A DNA stretch of 64,000 nucleotides. Origin: Ardenticatenaceae bacterium. GTDB taxonomy: Bacteria > Chloroflexota > Anaerolineae > Promineifilales > Promineifilaceae. The stretch covers positions 62,001 to 126,000 of the forward strand of contig JACKBS010000006.1 in NCBI GenBank assembly GCA_020634435.1, given 5' to 3'. Of this stretch, positions 49,866 to 58,304 are shown in pieces (the first letter of the stretch is position 1; every line of letters starts with the position of its first letter). The position numbers and the translations under genes were made by a program. Under the pieces are notes generated by a model, which saw only the letters and a list, made by a program, of their open reading frames with translations, ran no database searches and had not been told where the DNA came from.

Positions 49866-50818
49866 CAACAACGAATAGGAGTAATTAACTAATTTTTTTT
49901 GCTCGTTCTGATTCATTGATTACTCAAATTCGTTGTTGTCCTTACTGGGAAATGGGTTTTTGATGGTTGAAATTATTCACAAAGAGCTGAGTTATGCGGT
50001 GCGCGGCGTGTTGTTTGACGTGCATAACCAGCTTGGGCCGTTGCTGCCGGAGAAGTTTTATCAGGAGGCGGTAGCGATTGGTTTGGAAGCCAACGGGCTC
50101 GCTTGCCAGACGGAGAAGCCTTTTACGGTGTACTATTGCGGGGTGGAAGTCGGTCGTTATTTTGTGGATGTGTGGGTGGAGGGGGGCCAGCTGCTTTTAG
50201 AGCTAAAGGTTGCGCCTGAAATTCTGCCTATTCACCAGGCACAGGCGATTTCTTACCTGAAGGTGACGGATGCAGATTTGGCGGTGGTGGTGAATTTTGG
50301 GGCTAGATCGTTGGAAGATATGCGGTTGCCGAATAGGGTGCGGGGAGAAACGGCCGTTCCTCATCTCCCAACTTCCCTTCCACCAGTCGCTGTTCCCTTC
50401 CCCGAATTGGCAACCGAGATCGTGAATTGCTTGCATCGCGTTCACCTGGCACTCGGCCCTGGCTTCCTCCATCAAGTGTATCGTCGGGCGACGATGGTTG
50501 AACTGCGTGAGCAAAGTATTGGTTTCAATTACATCAAAGAATCGCCGATTTACTATCAAGGTATTGAACTTGGCAAGCACGAAACCCGCCTCATTTTGGT
50601 CGAAGATAGCATTCTGGTTGCCGCTTTTGCTGTAAAAGATAATGACGAATCCTTAAAAGCACGGCTGCGCTCTCAACTGAGGCGGCACAACAAAGAGTTG
50701 GGCATTCTGGCAAATTTCTATGGGTCAAAGTTGGATATATCTTTAGTCAAGAGGGCAAGAACGAATTAGAGTAATCAACGAATGAAAAATTCGTTATTTA
50801 CTCTAATTCGTTGTTGTC
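49863..50818. mobile_element. Candidate GxxExxY element with GACAACAACGAAT ends
   Basis: The left side is a hairpin (GACAACAACGAAT to ATTCGTTGTTGTC, 49863-49940). The right side (50762-50818) is a second hairpin of ACGAATTAGAGTAA arms ending ATTCGTTGTTGTC. A two-domain GxxExxY gene lies between, and its stop codon TAG is inside the right hairpin. The pattern repeats that at 47837-48317 with unrelated repeat sequence. Confidence 0.6.
49963..50769 (+). CDS. Tandem two-domain GxxExxY protein
   Basis: A 268-residue protein made of two related domains. The first (residues 1-120) has GPLLPEKFYQEAV and the acidic LLLELKV strand. The second (from about residue 140) has GPGFLHQVYRRAT, where the motif glutamate is replaced by histidine, and ends in TRLILVEDSILVAAF. 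So the second copy looks inactive if the glutamate is catalytic. The last residues (RTN) and stop are encoded by the flanking repeat. Confidence 0.8.
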   Translation: MVEIIHKELSYAVRGVLFDVHNQLGPLLPEKFYQEAVAIGLEANGLACQTEKPFTVYYCGVEVGRYFVDVWVEGGQLLLELKVAPEILPIHQAQAISYLKVTDADLAVVVNFGARSLEDMRLPNRVRGETAVPHLPTSLPPVAVPFPELATEIVNCLHRVHLALGPGFLHQVYRRATMVELREQSIGFNYIKESPIYYQGIELGKHETRLILVEDSILVAAFAVKDNDESLKARLRSQLRRHNKELGILANFYGSKLDISLVKRARTN

Positions 50819-50826
50819 AATACAAA

Positions 50827-52056
50827 ATGGGCAAACGACTTCATCAACCAATTCTCCCCCCAGCCACCATCGGCATACTCGGCAGTGGTCAGCTGGGGCG
50901 GATGCTGGCGCTGGCGGCACGGCCGTTTGGCTATCGCATCCACGTCTTTTCTCCAGAAGCCAATTCTCCCACCGGGCAGGTGGCCGACCGGGAATTTGTG
51001 GCGGCGTACGACGATTTAGACGCCGTGCAGGAGTTTGCCCGCAGCGTGGACGTGGTGACTTACGAATTTGAAAATGTGCCGCTGGCCACGGCCGAAGTGT
51101 GTGCGGCCATCGTGCCGCTGCGTCCCGGCGCACAGGCGCTGCGCGTGGCCCAAAATCGGCTGCGTGAAAAGACCTTTTTTGCGGAGAATGGTTTGCCGAC
51201 GGTCCCTTTTGCCGCCGTTCACTCCTTGGCCGATTTGCAAAAAGGGTTGGCTGAAATTGGTTGCCCGGCGGTGCTAAAAACGGCCGTTTCCGGCTACGAT
51301 GGCAAGGGGCAGGTCAAAATCGATCATCCCGACGAAGTTACCGCAGCGTGGCAGGCGGTGGGCGAAGTGGACTGCATTTTGGAAGGCTGGGTGGCATTTG
51401 AGAGGGAGGTTTCGATGGTGGCCGCGCGGGATGTGAACGGCCGTATTGCTCACTACAATCTCATCGAAAACAGCCACGCCAACCACATTTTGGATGTCTC
51501 CGTGGCCCCGGCCAACGTATCGCCGCAGGTACTGGCCCAGGCCGAAGCGATGGTAGAAACCGTACTGACTCAGCTGGAGGTTGTTGGGGTGCTGTGCGTC
51601 GAGTTTTTCTTGTGCGAAGATGATCAACTTCTGCTAAATGAAATCGCCCCGCGCCCGCACAACTCTGGCCATCTCACCATCGAGGCGTGCGTGACTAGCC
51701 AGTTTGAGCAGCAAATGCGCACCGTCTGCGGCCTGCCCGCGGGTGACACCAGCTACCTGCGCCCGGCGGCGATGGCCAACCTTTTGGGCGACTTGTGGGA
51801 TTTTCGACGCAAAGGCGCAAAGGAACAAAGTAGCAAAGAGATTAAAAAATCTGCGCAATCTGTGAAATCTGTGGATATATCTTCCCCAGATTGGACGGCC
51901 GTTCTTACCCACCCCCACCTGAAACTGCATTTGTACGGCAAAGAATCCGCCCGCCCTGGCCGCAAAATGGGGCATCTCACCGCGCTGGCAGAAAGCGTGG
52001 TTGAGGCAGAAAAGATTGTTAGAGGAGCAAGAAGGAGATTGGAGACCAGAGATTAG
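50827..52056 (+). CDS. purK: N5-CAIR synthetase
   Basis: ATP-dependent carboxylation of AIR. A 409-residue ATP-grasp enzyme: GILGSGQLGRMLALAARP at the N-terminus, KTAVSGYDGKGQ in the ATP lid, and LNEIAPRPHNSGHLTIEA. No ribosome site supports 50827 or the earlier ATG at 50782, which lies in the repeat. An in-frame repeat region (51808-51876) is inserted near residue 330, and the final residues RRLETRD and stop come from another repeat arm. Confidence 0.93.
   Translation: MGKRLHQPILPPATIGILGSGQLGRMLALAARPFGYRIHVFSPEANSPTGQVADREFVAAYDDLDAVQEFARSVDVVTYEFENVPLATAEVCAAIVPLRPGAQALRVAQNRLREKTFFAENGLPTVPFAAVHSLADLQKGLAEIGCPAVLKTAVSGYDGKGQVKIDHPDEVTAAWQAVGEVDCILEGWVAFEREVSMVAARDVNGRIAHYNLIENSHANHILDVSVAPANVSPQVLAQAEAMVETVLTQLEVVGVLCVEFFLCEDDQLLLNEIAPRPHNSGHLTIEACVTSQFEQQMRTVCGLPAGDTSYLRPAAMANLLGDLWDFRRKGAKEQSSKEIKKSAQSVKSVDISSPDWTAVLTHPHLKLHLYGKESARPGRKMGHLTALAESVVEAEKIVRGARRRLETRD
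51808..51876. repeat. Two different repeat arms joined in purK
   Basis: A GACGCAAAGGCGCAAAGG arm is followed directly by AATCTGTGAAATCTGTGG, an arm of the family at 56684-56746. Together they encode a lysine/serine-rich loop (RRKGAKEQSSKEIKKS). Confidence 0.8.
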
Positions 52057-52092
52057 AGATTGCGTCAACTACAATCTCTAATCTCCAATCTC
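52034..52092. repeat. GGAGATTGGAGA hairpin ending purK
   Basis: GGAGATTGGAGACCAGAGAT at the left pairs with ATCTCTAATCTCCAATCTCC at the right. The purK stop TAG is inside the left arm. Confidence 0.9.
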
Positions 52093-52111
52093 CACTTTCC
52101 GAAGGAAAGAA

Positions 52112-53605
52112 ATGGACAACCTCGATTTTCATGAAAACGACAAGTTTCACGACGAATGTGGCATTTTTGGTGTGTATGCGCCGGGGCGCGAGGTGGCGCG
52201 GCTGACCTTTTTTGGCCTGTATGCCCTGCAACACCGCGGGCAAGAAAGTGCCGGGATTGCCACCTGCGACGGCCGTTCCGCCTACAGCCACAAAGGGATG
52301 GGTCTCGTCTCGCAGGTGTTTACCGAAGAAAATTTACGGCCGTTGCAGGGCCATCTAGCCATCGGACAAAACCGGTACTCCACCACTGGCGGATCGCACA
52401 TGCGCAACGTCCAGCCGTACCTGATCGAGACCATTTACGGTCCGTTGGGTGTGGCCCACAATGGTAACCTGACCAACGCCCTGCACCTGCGCCACCAGCT
52501 GCTCAAGCGCGGCGTTGGCCTTTCCTCCACCAGCGACAGCGAGGTAATTACCCAAATGCTCGCCGCCCCGGCCGAGGTGTGGAGTCCCGCCAACGGCAAC
52601 GGCAAGGAAAACGATCGCTGGGTGGCCCGATTACGCGCCATGATGGGTGTGCTTGAAGGGGCGTATTCGCTGACGCTGCTCACCCGCGAAGCGGTTTATG
52701 CCGTGCGCGATCCGTTGGGATTACGGCCGTTGTGCCTGGGCCAGCTGGAAGGCGGTGGTTACGTCGTCGCCAGCGAATCGTGCGCCCTGCACACCATTGG
52801 CGCCCACTACCTGCGCGAGATAATGCCCGGCGAGATTTTGCGGCTGGACCACGAAGGCATCACTTCCTTCACCGGCGTCAAGTCGCAGCAGCGCGGCCTG
52901 TGCATCTTCGAATACGTCTACTTCGCCCGGCCCGATTCGGTATTCGAGGGGCAGGTCATCCACGAGGTGCGCCAGCGGCTGGGCCGCATCCTGGCTCGCG
53001 AAGCGCCCGCCGACGCCGATGTGGTCGTGGGGGTGCCGGATTCGGCCACGCCCGCCGCGATTGGCTTCAGCCTGGAATCTGGTCTCGCGTTTACCGAAGG
53101 GCTAACGAAAAATCGGTATATCGGCCGGACGTTTATCCAGCCGGACGATCAGCTGCGCAAAGAGGGCGTGCGCATCAAATACAATCCGCTGGAGGCCAAC
53201 CTGAAGGGCAAGCGCGTCGTCCTCATCGACGATTCGATTGTGCGCGGCAACACGGCTGGCCCGCTGGTACAGCTCATCCGCGATGGGGGGGCCAAGGAGG
53301 TACACGTGCGCGTCTCCTCGCCGCCCGTGCGCCACCCTTGCTTCATGGGCATCGACATGGCCACGCGCAAAGACCTCATCGCCCACAAGCTAGACATCGA
53401 AGGCATCCGCCAGCGCATCGGCGCAGACAGCCTGGCCTACCTGAGTCACGAGGGCATGGTGGAAGCCGTGACTTCTGGTATTCGCCAGCAAACTGGCCAC
53501 TGCACCGCCTGCTTCTCCGGCGAATATCCCATTAATATCCCCGAGTGGCTCTTTAGCGATGAGCGGGATCAGGAGAAATTGATTTTTGAGGATATGTGGG
53601 GATGA
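52112..53605 (+). CDS. purF: Amidophosphoribosyltransferase
   Basis: First step of purine synthesis, PRPP plus glutamine to phosphoribosylamine. A 497-residue proenzyme: a 15-residue propeptide ends before Cys16 in DECGIFGVYAP, the glutaminase nucleophile. PRPP is bound at VVLIDDSIVRGNT. Cysteines in HCTACFSGEYP, HPCFMGID and GLCIFEY suggest the oxygen-labile 4Fe-4S cluster of the Bacillus type. AAGGAAAG precedes the start. Confidence 0.96.
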   Translation: MDNLDFHENDKFHDECGIFGVYAPGREVARLTFFGLYALQHRGQESAGIATCDGRSAYSHKGMGLVSQVFTEENLRPLQGHLAIGQNRYSTTGGSHMRNVQPYLIETIYGPLGVAHNGNLTNALHLRHQLLKRGVGLSSTSDSEVITQMLAAPAEVWSPANGNGKENDRWVARLRAMMGVLEGAYSLTLLTREAVYAVRDPLGLRPLCLGQLEGGGYVVASESCALHTIGAHYLREIMPGEILRLDHEGITSFTGVKSQQRGLCIFEYVYFARPDSVFEGQVIHEVRQRLGRILAREAPADADVVVGVPDSATPAAIGFSLESGLAFTEGLTKNRYIGRTFIQPDDQLRKEGVRIKYNPLEANLKGKRVVLIDDSIVRGNTAGPLVQLIRDGGAKEVHVRVSSPPVRHPCFMGIDMATRKDLIAHKLDIEGIRQRIGADSLAYLSHEGMVEAVTSGIRQQTGHCTACFSGEYPINIPEWLFSDERDQEKLIFEDMWG

Positions 53606-53607
53606 TA

Positions 53608-53644
53608 ATTGTGAATGGTGAATTACAAATGGTTAATAGTTAAT
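53608..53644. repeat. GTGAATGGTGAATT repeat after purF
   Basis: Units TGAATGG, GAATTAC and GGTTAATAGTTAATT follow the purF stop directly and reach the stop of the minus-strand PIN gene. Relatives are at 58222-58294 and, as coding arms, in purL. Confidence 0.7.
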
Positions 53645-54053
53645 TTTTGAGGTTGTTGAGGGCTTGTTCTGGGGTGAAAACAGCGATCTGGGCGTTCTGG
53701 AAATCGGCAATGTTTCGGGTGACAATAGCATCAAGATGCAATGACTTTGCGGCAGCAATTTGTAAATTGTCTTCAAAATCGCTGCTCGACATTGCAGTCG
53801 CCTGCCTAAGCTCATCTTGTCCAATAGAGACGATAGAGAAGGCATCCAAACAAGTTACGACGGCTTCCAAAGCGCCTTTGGCGTTTGTGTAACGGCGCGA
53901 GATGTAGAAAATATCAGTGACTGTTGTCGCTGAAATATAGCCGTGAATCTGTCCTAAATCATTGGCTTGCCAAAGGGTAAGCGCATTTTGATACCAGGGT
54001 TCACGAGCCAACAGGACGTCAAGAAGAACGTTTGTATCAAAAAGAATTTTCAT
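53640..54053 (-). CDS. PIN-domain toxin (second TA module)
   Basis: A 137-residue PIN nuclease: MKILFDTNVLLDVLL at the start, TTVTDIFY, SSDFEDNLQIAAA and TRNIADF supply the acidic site. It belongs to the PIN_3 branch rather than the FitB branch of the first module. It shares one base with the antitoxin gene (TGATG). Confidence 0.88.
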   Translation of the reverse strand: MKILFDTNVLLDVLLAREPWYQNALTLWQANDLGQIHGYISATTVTDIFYISRRYTNAKGALEAVVTCLDAFSIVSIGQDELRQATAMSSSDFEDNLQIAAAKSLHLDAIVTRNIADFQNAQIAVFTPEQALNNLKN

Positions 54054-54304
54054 CAGCTACCATGTTTTCTGAGGCGTTCTTCTTCAAGCCAGTGCTCTAC
54101 TTCTTCATCTGTCGGCGGGGGCGCATCTGTATGCTTGCGCAACAAACCTAGCGCCCGATCCAGGGTGTTTTTAGGGGCGGGCTTAGGCTGATATTCTTCA
54201 GTTAAATCTCTGAGAATGTCTTGCACAAGTTTAAGCCGTTGGGCATTGGGCCACGTTTGCACGGTTTCAACTATTTTTTCGTGAGTTAATGGTTGTGTTG
54301 CCAT
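54053..54304 (-). CDS. Putative antitoxin of the second module
   Basis: An 83-residue acidic protein (EEVEHWLEEERLRKHGS tail). It is mainly helical and lacks an obvious DNA-binding motif; its job is inferred from size, coupling to the PIN gene and the acidic tail that could mask the toxin. The module sits between purF and purD on the opposite strand. Confidence 0.7.
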   Translation of the reverse strand: MATQPLTHEKIVETVQTWPNAQRLKLVQDILRDLTEEYQPKPAPKNTLDRALGLLRKHTDAPPPTDEEVEHWLEEERLRKHGS

Positions 54305-54344
54305 AGGTTACATTATAACGATTCTGGCAAACTTTGGGGAAGAA

Positions 54345-56678
54345 ATGGAAAGATTAAAAGTTTTGATAGTGGGCAGTGGCGGCAGGGAACATGCGCTGAC
54401 ATGGAAAATTGGTCAATCGTCGCGGGTGGCGGAGATTTTTGTGGCACCTGGGAATGCAGGCACGGCCGTTTCTGCCCAAAATATCCCTATCAAAGATAGC
54501 AACATCGACGAACTGCTCAACTTTGCCCAGGAAAAGCAGATTGATTTGACGGTGGTTGGCCCTGAAGTGCCGCTGGCCTTGGGAATTGTCGATGCGTTTC
54601 AGGCCGTGGGGCTGAAAATTTTTGGTCCGACGCAGGCGGCGGCACAGCTCGAAGCGTCGAAGGCGTTTGCTAAAGAGTTTATGCACAAGTTGGGGATTCC
54701 AACGGCCGTTTCCCACACCGTTACCAATTTTGAAGATGCCGTAGAGACGTTACATTGCAACGTCTCTACGAACGGCATCGTGGTCAAGGCCAGCGGCTTG
54801 GCGGCGGGCAAAGGCGTGGTCGTTTGCGACGACGCGGCCCAGGCTGAAGCCGCCCTGCGCGAGATGTTGGTAGACGGTGCGTTTGGCGCAGCCGGGTCCG
54901 AAGTGGTCATCGAAGAACGGCTGAGTGGGCCGGAGCTTTCCTTGTTGGTGCTGACCGATGGCCAAACGGCCGTTCCTCTCTCCCCCGCCCGTGACCACAA
55001 ACGGGCCTATGATGATGATCAAGGCCCGAATACGGGTGGCATGGGGGCTTTTGCCCCGCCGCCCGATGTGGATAACGCGCTCATCGAACAAATCATGCAA
55101 ACCATCGTCCAGCCGACGATTGACGGCATGGCCGCCTTGGGTACGCCATACGTCGGTGTGCTCTATGCTGGGCTCATGCTCACCACCGATGGCCCGAAAG
55201 TTATCGAGTTCAACTGCCGCTTTGGCGACCCGGAAACGCAGGTGGTTCTGCCCTTGCTGGAGAGCGATTTGGTGGAACTGATGCTGGCGTGTGTAAACGG
55301 CCGTCTCACCCCCGACATGGTTCAAATTCATCCCGGCGCCTGCGCCACCGTCGTGATGGCTGCACCCGGCTACCCGGCCAGCTATCCCAAAGGGCTGCCC
55401 ATCACCGGACTGGACGCCTTACCGGAAGATGTGATGGTTTTCCATGCGGGAACGGCGCAAAAAGATGGCCAACTCGTCACCAACGGCGGTCGGGTGTTAG
55501 CCATGACGGCGCGGGGGGATGATTTGGGGACGGCCGTATCTCGCGCCTACGCGGGTGTGGAGCAGATTCATTTTGAAGATGCTCATTACAGAAAAGATAT
55601 TGGGGGAGATTGGAGACTGGAGATTAGAGATTCCGCCCACTCTCCAATCTCTAATCTCCAATCTCCTTCCGCCTATGCGGCAGCGGGAGTAGATTTAGAG
55701 GCTGGGAATCGGGCGACGACGTTGATGAAAACGGCCGTGCACAGCACCTTTGGCCCGGAAGTGTTGTCTGGCGTGGGTAGCTTTGGTGGTTTATTTGACA
55801 TAAGCAAAGCAAAGAGGATGGCCCAGCCAGTGCTGGTTGCCTCAACCGACGGCGTAGGCACCAAAACGATGGTGGCTGCGGCCATGAACCGCTGGGATAC
55901 GATTGGCCATGACATCGTTAACCATTGCATCAACGACATTTTGGTGCAGGGTGCCAAGCCGCTCTTTTTCCTCGATTACGTCGCGTCGTCCAAGCTAAAT
56001 CCAGAGCAAATTGCCGAGGTCGTCGGTGGCATTGCCGCTGCCTGTCGTGAAGCGGGCGTGGCGCTGCTCGGCGGCGAAACGGCCGAAATGCCCGGCGTGT
56101 ACCAACCAGGTGAGCTGGATTTTGTGGGCACGGTTGTGGGGCTGGTGGATCGCGCCAAGATCATCGACGGCACGCGCATCGCGGCGGGCGATGCGATTTT
56201 GGGTTTGCCCAGCAGTGGGCTGCACACCAACGGCTTTTCGCTGGCACGGCGGGCGCTGGCCAATTTGGACTGGACGGCCGTTCACCCCCAGCTCAACGAC
56301 ACCGTTGGCAACACCCTGCTCACACCCCACCGCAGCTACCTGAGCGATTTCCAGGCATTGCAAGCTGCCGGGGTAGATATTCGTGGCCTGGCGCACATCA
56401 CTGGCGGTGGCCTGGTGGACAATCCGCCGCGCATTTTCCCGGCGGGGCTAGGCGCAAAAATTAAGCGTGGCAGCTGGTCGGTCCCGCCAATTTTCCAACT
56501 CATCCAGCAGCAGGGCCACATCAGCGATGCGGAGATGGCCCATGTGTTTAACCTGGGGCTGGGCATGCTGGTAATTGTGCCGCGTGCGCAAGTGGCGTTG
56601 GCAATGACGGCCGTTCCCCAAGCCCATCTCGTTGGGGAAATGATGGCTGGTGTCGAAGGCGTCATTTTTGAAGAATAA
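54345..56678 (+). CDS. purD-purM: PurD-PurM fusion: GAR synthetase plus AIR synthetase
   Basis: A 777-residue enzyme. PurD occupies about residues 1-410 (VLIVGSGGREHALTWK, GLAAGKGVVVCDD in the ATP lid, EFNCRFGDPETQ). PurM occupies about residues 445-777 (AAAGVDLEAGNRATTLMK, STDGVGTK, LLGGETAEMPG, ITGGGLVDNPPRIF). The two catalyse steps two and five. The joint is a dispersed hairpin repeat (55605-55666), and another in PurD (54741-54769) gives VETLHCNVST. Fusions of PurD and PurM occur elsewhere, but here the linker is the repeat. GGGGAAG precedes the ATG. Confidence 0.93.
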   Translation: MERLKVLIVGSGGREHALTWKIGQSSRVAEIFVAPGNAGTAVSAQNIPIKDSNIDELLNFAQEKQIDLTVVGPEVPLALGIVDAFQAVGLKIFGPTQAAAQLEASKAFAKEFMHKLGIPTAVSHTVTNFEDAVETLHCNVSTNGIVVKASGLAAGKGVVVCDDAAQAEAALREMLVDGAFGAAGSEVVIEERLSGPELSLLVLTDGQTAVPLSPARDHKRAYDDDQGPNTGGMGAFAPPPDVDNALIEQIMQTIVQPTIDGMAALGTPYVGVLYAGLMLTTDGPKVIEFNCRFGDPETQVVLPLLESDLVELMLACVNGRLTPDMVQIHPGACATVVMAAPGYPASYPKGLPITGLDALPEDVMVFHAGTAQKDGQLVTNGGRVLAMTARGDDLGTAVSRAYAGVEQIHFEDAHYRKDIGGDWRLEIRDSAHSPISNLQSPSAYAAAGVDLEAGNRATTLMKTAVHSTFGPEVLSGVGSFGGLFDISKAKRMAQPVLVASTDGVGTKTMVAAAMNRWDTIGHDIVNHCINDILVQGAKPLFFLDYVASSKLNPEQIAEVVGGIAAACREAGVALLGGETAEMPGVYQPGELDFVGTVVGLVDRAKIIDGTRIAAGDAILGLPSSGLHTNGFSLARRALANLDWTAVHPQLNDTVGNTLLTPHRSYLSDFQALQAAGVDIRGLAHITGGGLVDNPPRIFPAGLGAKIKRGSWSVPPIFQLIQQQGHISDAEMAHVFNLGLGMLVIVPRAQVALAMTAVPQAHLVGEMMAGVEGVIFEE
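54741..54769. repeat. GTAGAGACG palindrome in frame in purD
   Basis: GTAGAGACGTTACATTGCAA and its mirror give VETLHCNVST in frame in a loop before the ATP lid. Same family as 6265-6293 and 37238-37266. Confidence 0.9.
55605..55666. repeat. GGAGATTGGAGA hairpin at the PurD-PurM joint
   Basis: GGAGATTGGAGACTGGAGAT and AATCTCTAATCTCCAATCTC arms bracket a short centre and are read as GDWRLEIRDSAHSPISNLQS. It lies exactly between the last PurD residues and the first PurM residues. Confidence 0.9.
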
Positions 56679-56683
56679 TACTC

Positions 56684-56746
56684 CACAGATTACACAGATT
56701 TCGCAGATTAGAACCAAAAATCTGTGTAATCTGCGAAATCTGTGGA
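56684..56746. repeat. CCACAGATT hairpin between purDM and purN
   Basis: CCACAGATTACACAGATTTC at the left and GAAATCTGTGG at the right. The 8-10 base units are permuted between arms, which shows the element is built of mobile or slipping sub-units. A single arm is in purK. Confidence 0.8.
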
Positions 56747-56765
56747 TGACTTTTAGGAGAAGAAT

Positions 56766-57368
56766 GTGGCAGAACTCCCCCGATTAGTCATCCTGATTTC
56801 TGGGTCGGGCAGTAATTTGCAGGCGATTTTGGATGCGGTGGCGGATGGGCGGATTACGGCCGTTCCCGCCCTCGTCGTCTCCAATCGTAAGGAGGCATAT
56901 GGGCTGGTGCGGGCCGAAGAGGCAGGCGTGCCCACGGCTTACTTTCCCTTCAAACCATACCGCGAGGCAGGCCAATCGCGTGAGGCGTATGATGCTGATT
57001 TGGCGGAACTGATACGGCCGTACTGCCCCGGTCTCATCATTTTGGCTGGCTGGATGCACATTCTCAGCGCCGCTTTCTTGAGCCAGTTTCCCAGCCAGGT
57101 CATCAATTTACATCCGGCATTGCCGGGACAGTTTGCCGGTACTCATGCTATCCAGCGCGCCTACGAAGCGTACCAGCGCGGCGAAATTCAGCATACTGGC
57201 TGCATGGTTCACCTCACCATTCCTGAGGTTGACGCTGGTCCGGTCATTGCCCAGGCCGAGGTGCCCATCTTGCCCAGCGACAGCGTGGCTGATTTGGAAG
57301 AACGAATGCACCAGGCCGAACATGAACTGTTGGTAACGGCCGTACAAACTGTTTTAGCCTCGCCTTAA
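56766..57368 (+). CDS. purN: GAR formyltransferase (10-formyl-THF)
   Basis: Formylates GAR in purine synthesis. A 200-residue enzyme: VILISGSGSNLQAI at the start, NLHPALPG with the catalytic His, HTGCMVHL, and VDAGPVIAQ with the catalytic Asp. GTG start at 56766, six bases after AGGAG. The last gene of the cluster. Confidence 0.95.
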   Translation: MAELPRLVILISGSGSNLQAILDAVADGRITAVPALVVSNRKEAYGLVRAEEAGVPTAYFPFKPYREAGQSREAYDADLAELIRPYCPGLIILAGWMHILSAAFLSQFPSQVINLHPALPGQFAGTHAIQRAYEAYQRGEIQHTGCMVHLTIPEVDAGPVIAQAEVPILPSDSVADLEERMHQAEHELLVTAVQTVLASP

Positions 57369-57405
57369 CAAGCCATTTTGCTGCTGTTCTAGCCCTGGGG
57401 GACTG

Positions 57406-57414
57406 TGCTATAAT
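57406..57414 (+). promoter_or_regulatory. Extended -10 promoter of yebC
   Basis: TG, one base, TATAAT, about 60 bases before the yebC ATG. The -35 region is weak. Confidence 0.5.
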
Positions 57415-57472
57415 AGACTTTCACAATCCCAGTTATCGGATAAATTTTGTAATAAAAGTTGGAGAGTTACCT

Positions 57473-58219
57473 ATGTCTGGACATTCCAAGTGGTCCACCA
57501 TCAAGCATAAAAAGGCGGCAACGGATAAAAAGCGCGGCAAGATTTTTACCCAGTTGACCAAAGAATTAACAATTGCCGCACGGGAAGGCGGCGGCGATCC
57601 GAATTTCAACACCCGGCTGGCGCTGGCCATTGATAAAGCCAAAGCCAATAACATGCCCAAAGACAACATCGAGCGAGCCGTTAAGCGCGGCACGGGCGAG
57701 TTGGAAGGCAGCGAACTGTTTGAGCTGATGTATGAAGCATACGCGCCCAACGGCATCGGCCTGCTGGTTGAAGTGGTTACCGACAACAAAAATCGGGCCA
57801 TTGCCGATTTGCGCCATGCGTTGAGCAAAAATGGCGGCAATATGGCCGAAGGTGGTGCGGTTGCCTGGCAGTTTACCCGCAAAGGGTACATTGCTGTGGG
57901 TGGCAAGGTCGATCAGGATGAACTGTTCCTGGTGGCGGCTGACGCAGGTGCCGATGACATCCAATTTGGCGAAGTGGCCGAAGTGTACACTGAGCTAGAA
58001 AATTTCCAGGCCGTACGCGAAGCAATTAAAGAAGCGGGCATGACGGTTGAAGAAGCCAGCATGGTGTTTGAACCCAACAATCCCATCGAGCTGACTGAGT
58101 CCGATGCTTTGCAAGTAATGCGCGTGATTGAGGTCATTGAAGACCTGGACGACGTGCAGAGCGTCTACTCCACGCTGGAAATTAGCGACGAAGCCATCGC
58201 CGCGATGGAAGCCGCGTAA
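57473..58219 (+). CDS. yebC: YebC/PmpR family regulator
   Basis: A 248-residue protein with the signature MSGHSKWSTIKHKKAATDKKRGKIF, then GGDPNFNTRLALAIDKAKANNMPKDNIERA. Members bind DNA as regulators, and one branch relieves ribosome stalling at proline runs. Next to ruvC and ruvA, as in many bacteria. No iterated palindrome falls in it. Confidence 0.95.
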   Translation: MSGHSKWSTIKHKKAATDKKRGKIFTQLTKELTIAAREGGGDPNFNTRLALAIDKAKANNMPKDNIERAVKRGTGELEGSELFELMYEAYAPNGIGLLVEVVTDNKNRAIADLRHALSKNGGNMAEGGAVAWQFTRKGYIAVGGKVDQDELFLVAADAGADDIQFGEVAEVYTELENFQAVREAIKEAGMTVEEASMVFEPNNPIELTESDALQVMRVIEVIEDLDDVQSVYSTLEISDEAIAAMEAA

Positions 58220-58221
58220 TC

Positions 58222-58294
58222 AATTGTGAATTGTGAGTTATAGATTGTGAATGGTTAACGGCCGTTCACAATTCACCGTTCACAATTCACAATT
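58222..58294. repeat. AATTGTGAATTGTG hairpin between yebC and ruvC
   Basis: AATTGTGAATTGTGAG at the left pairs with CACAATTCACAATT at the right, around one ACGGCCGT copy at the tip. It ends 11 bases before the ruvC ATG and leaves no ribosome site. Confidence 0.88.
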
Positions 58295-58304
58295 TACATT
58301 CCTC

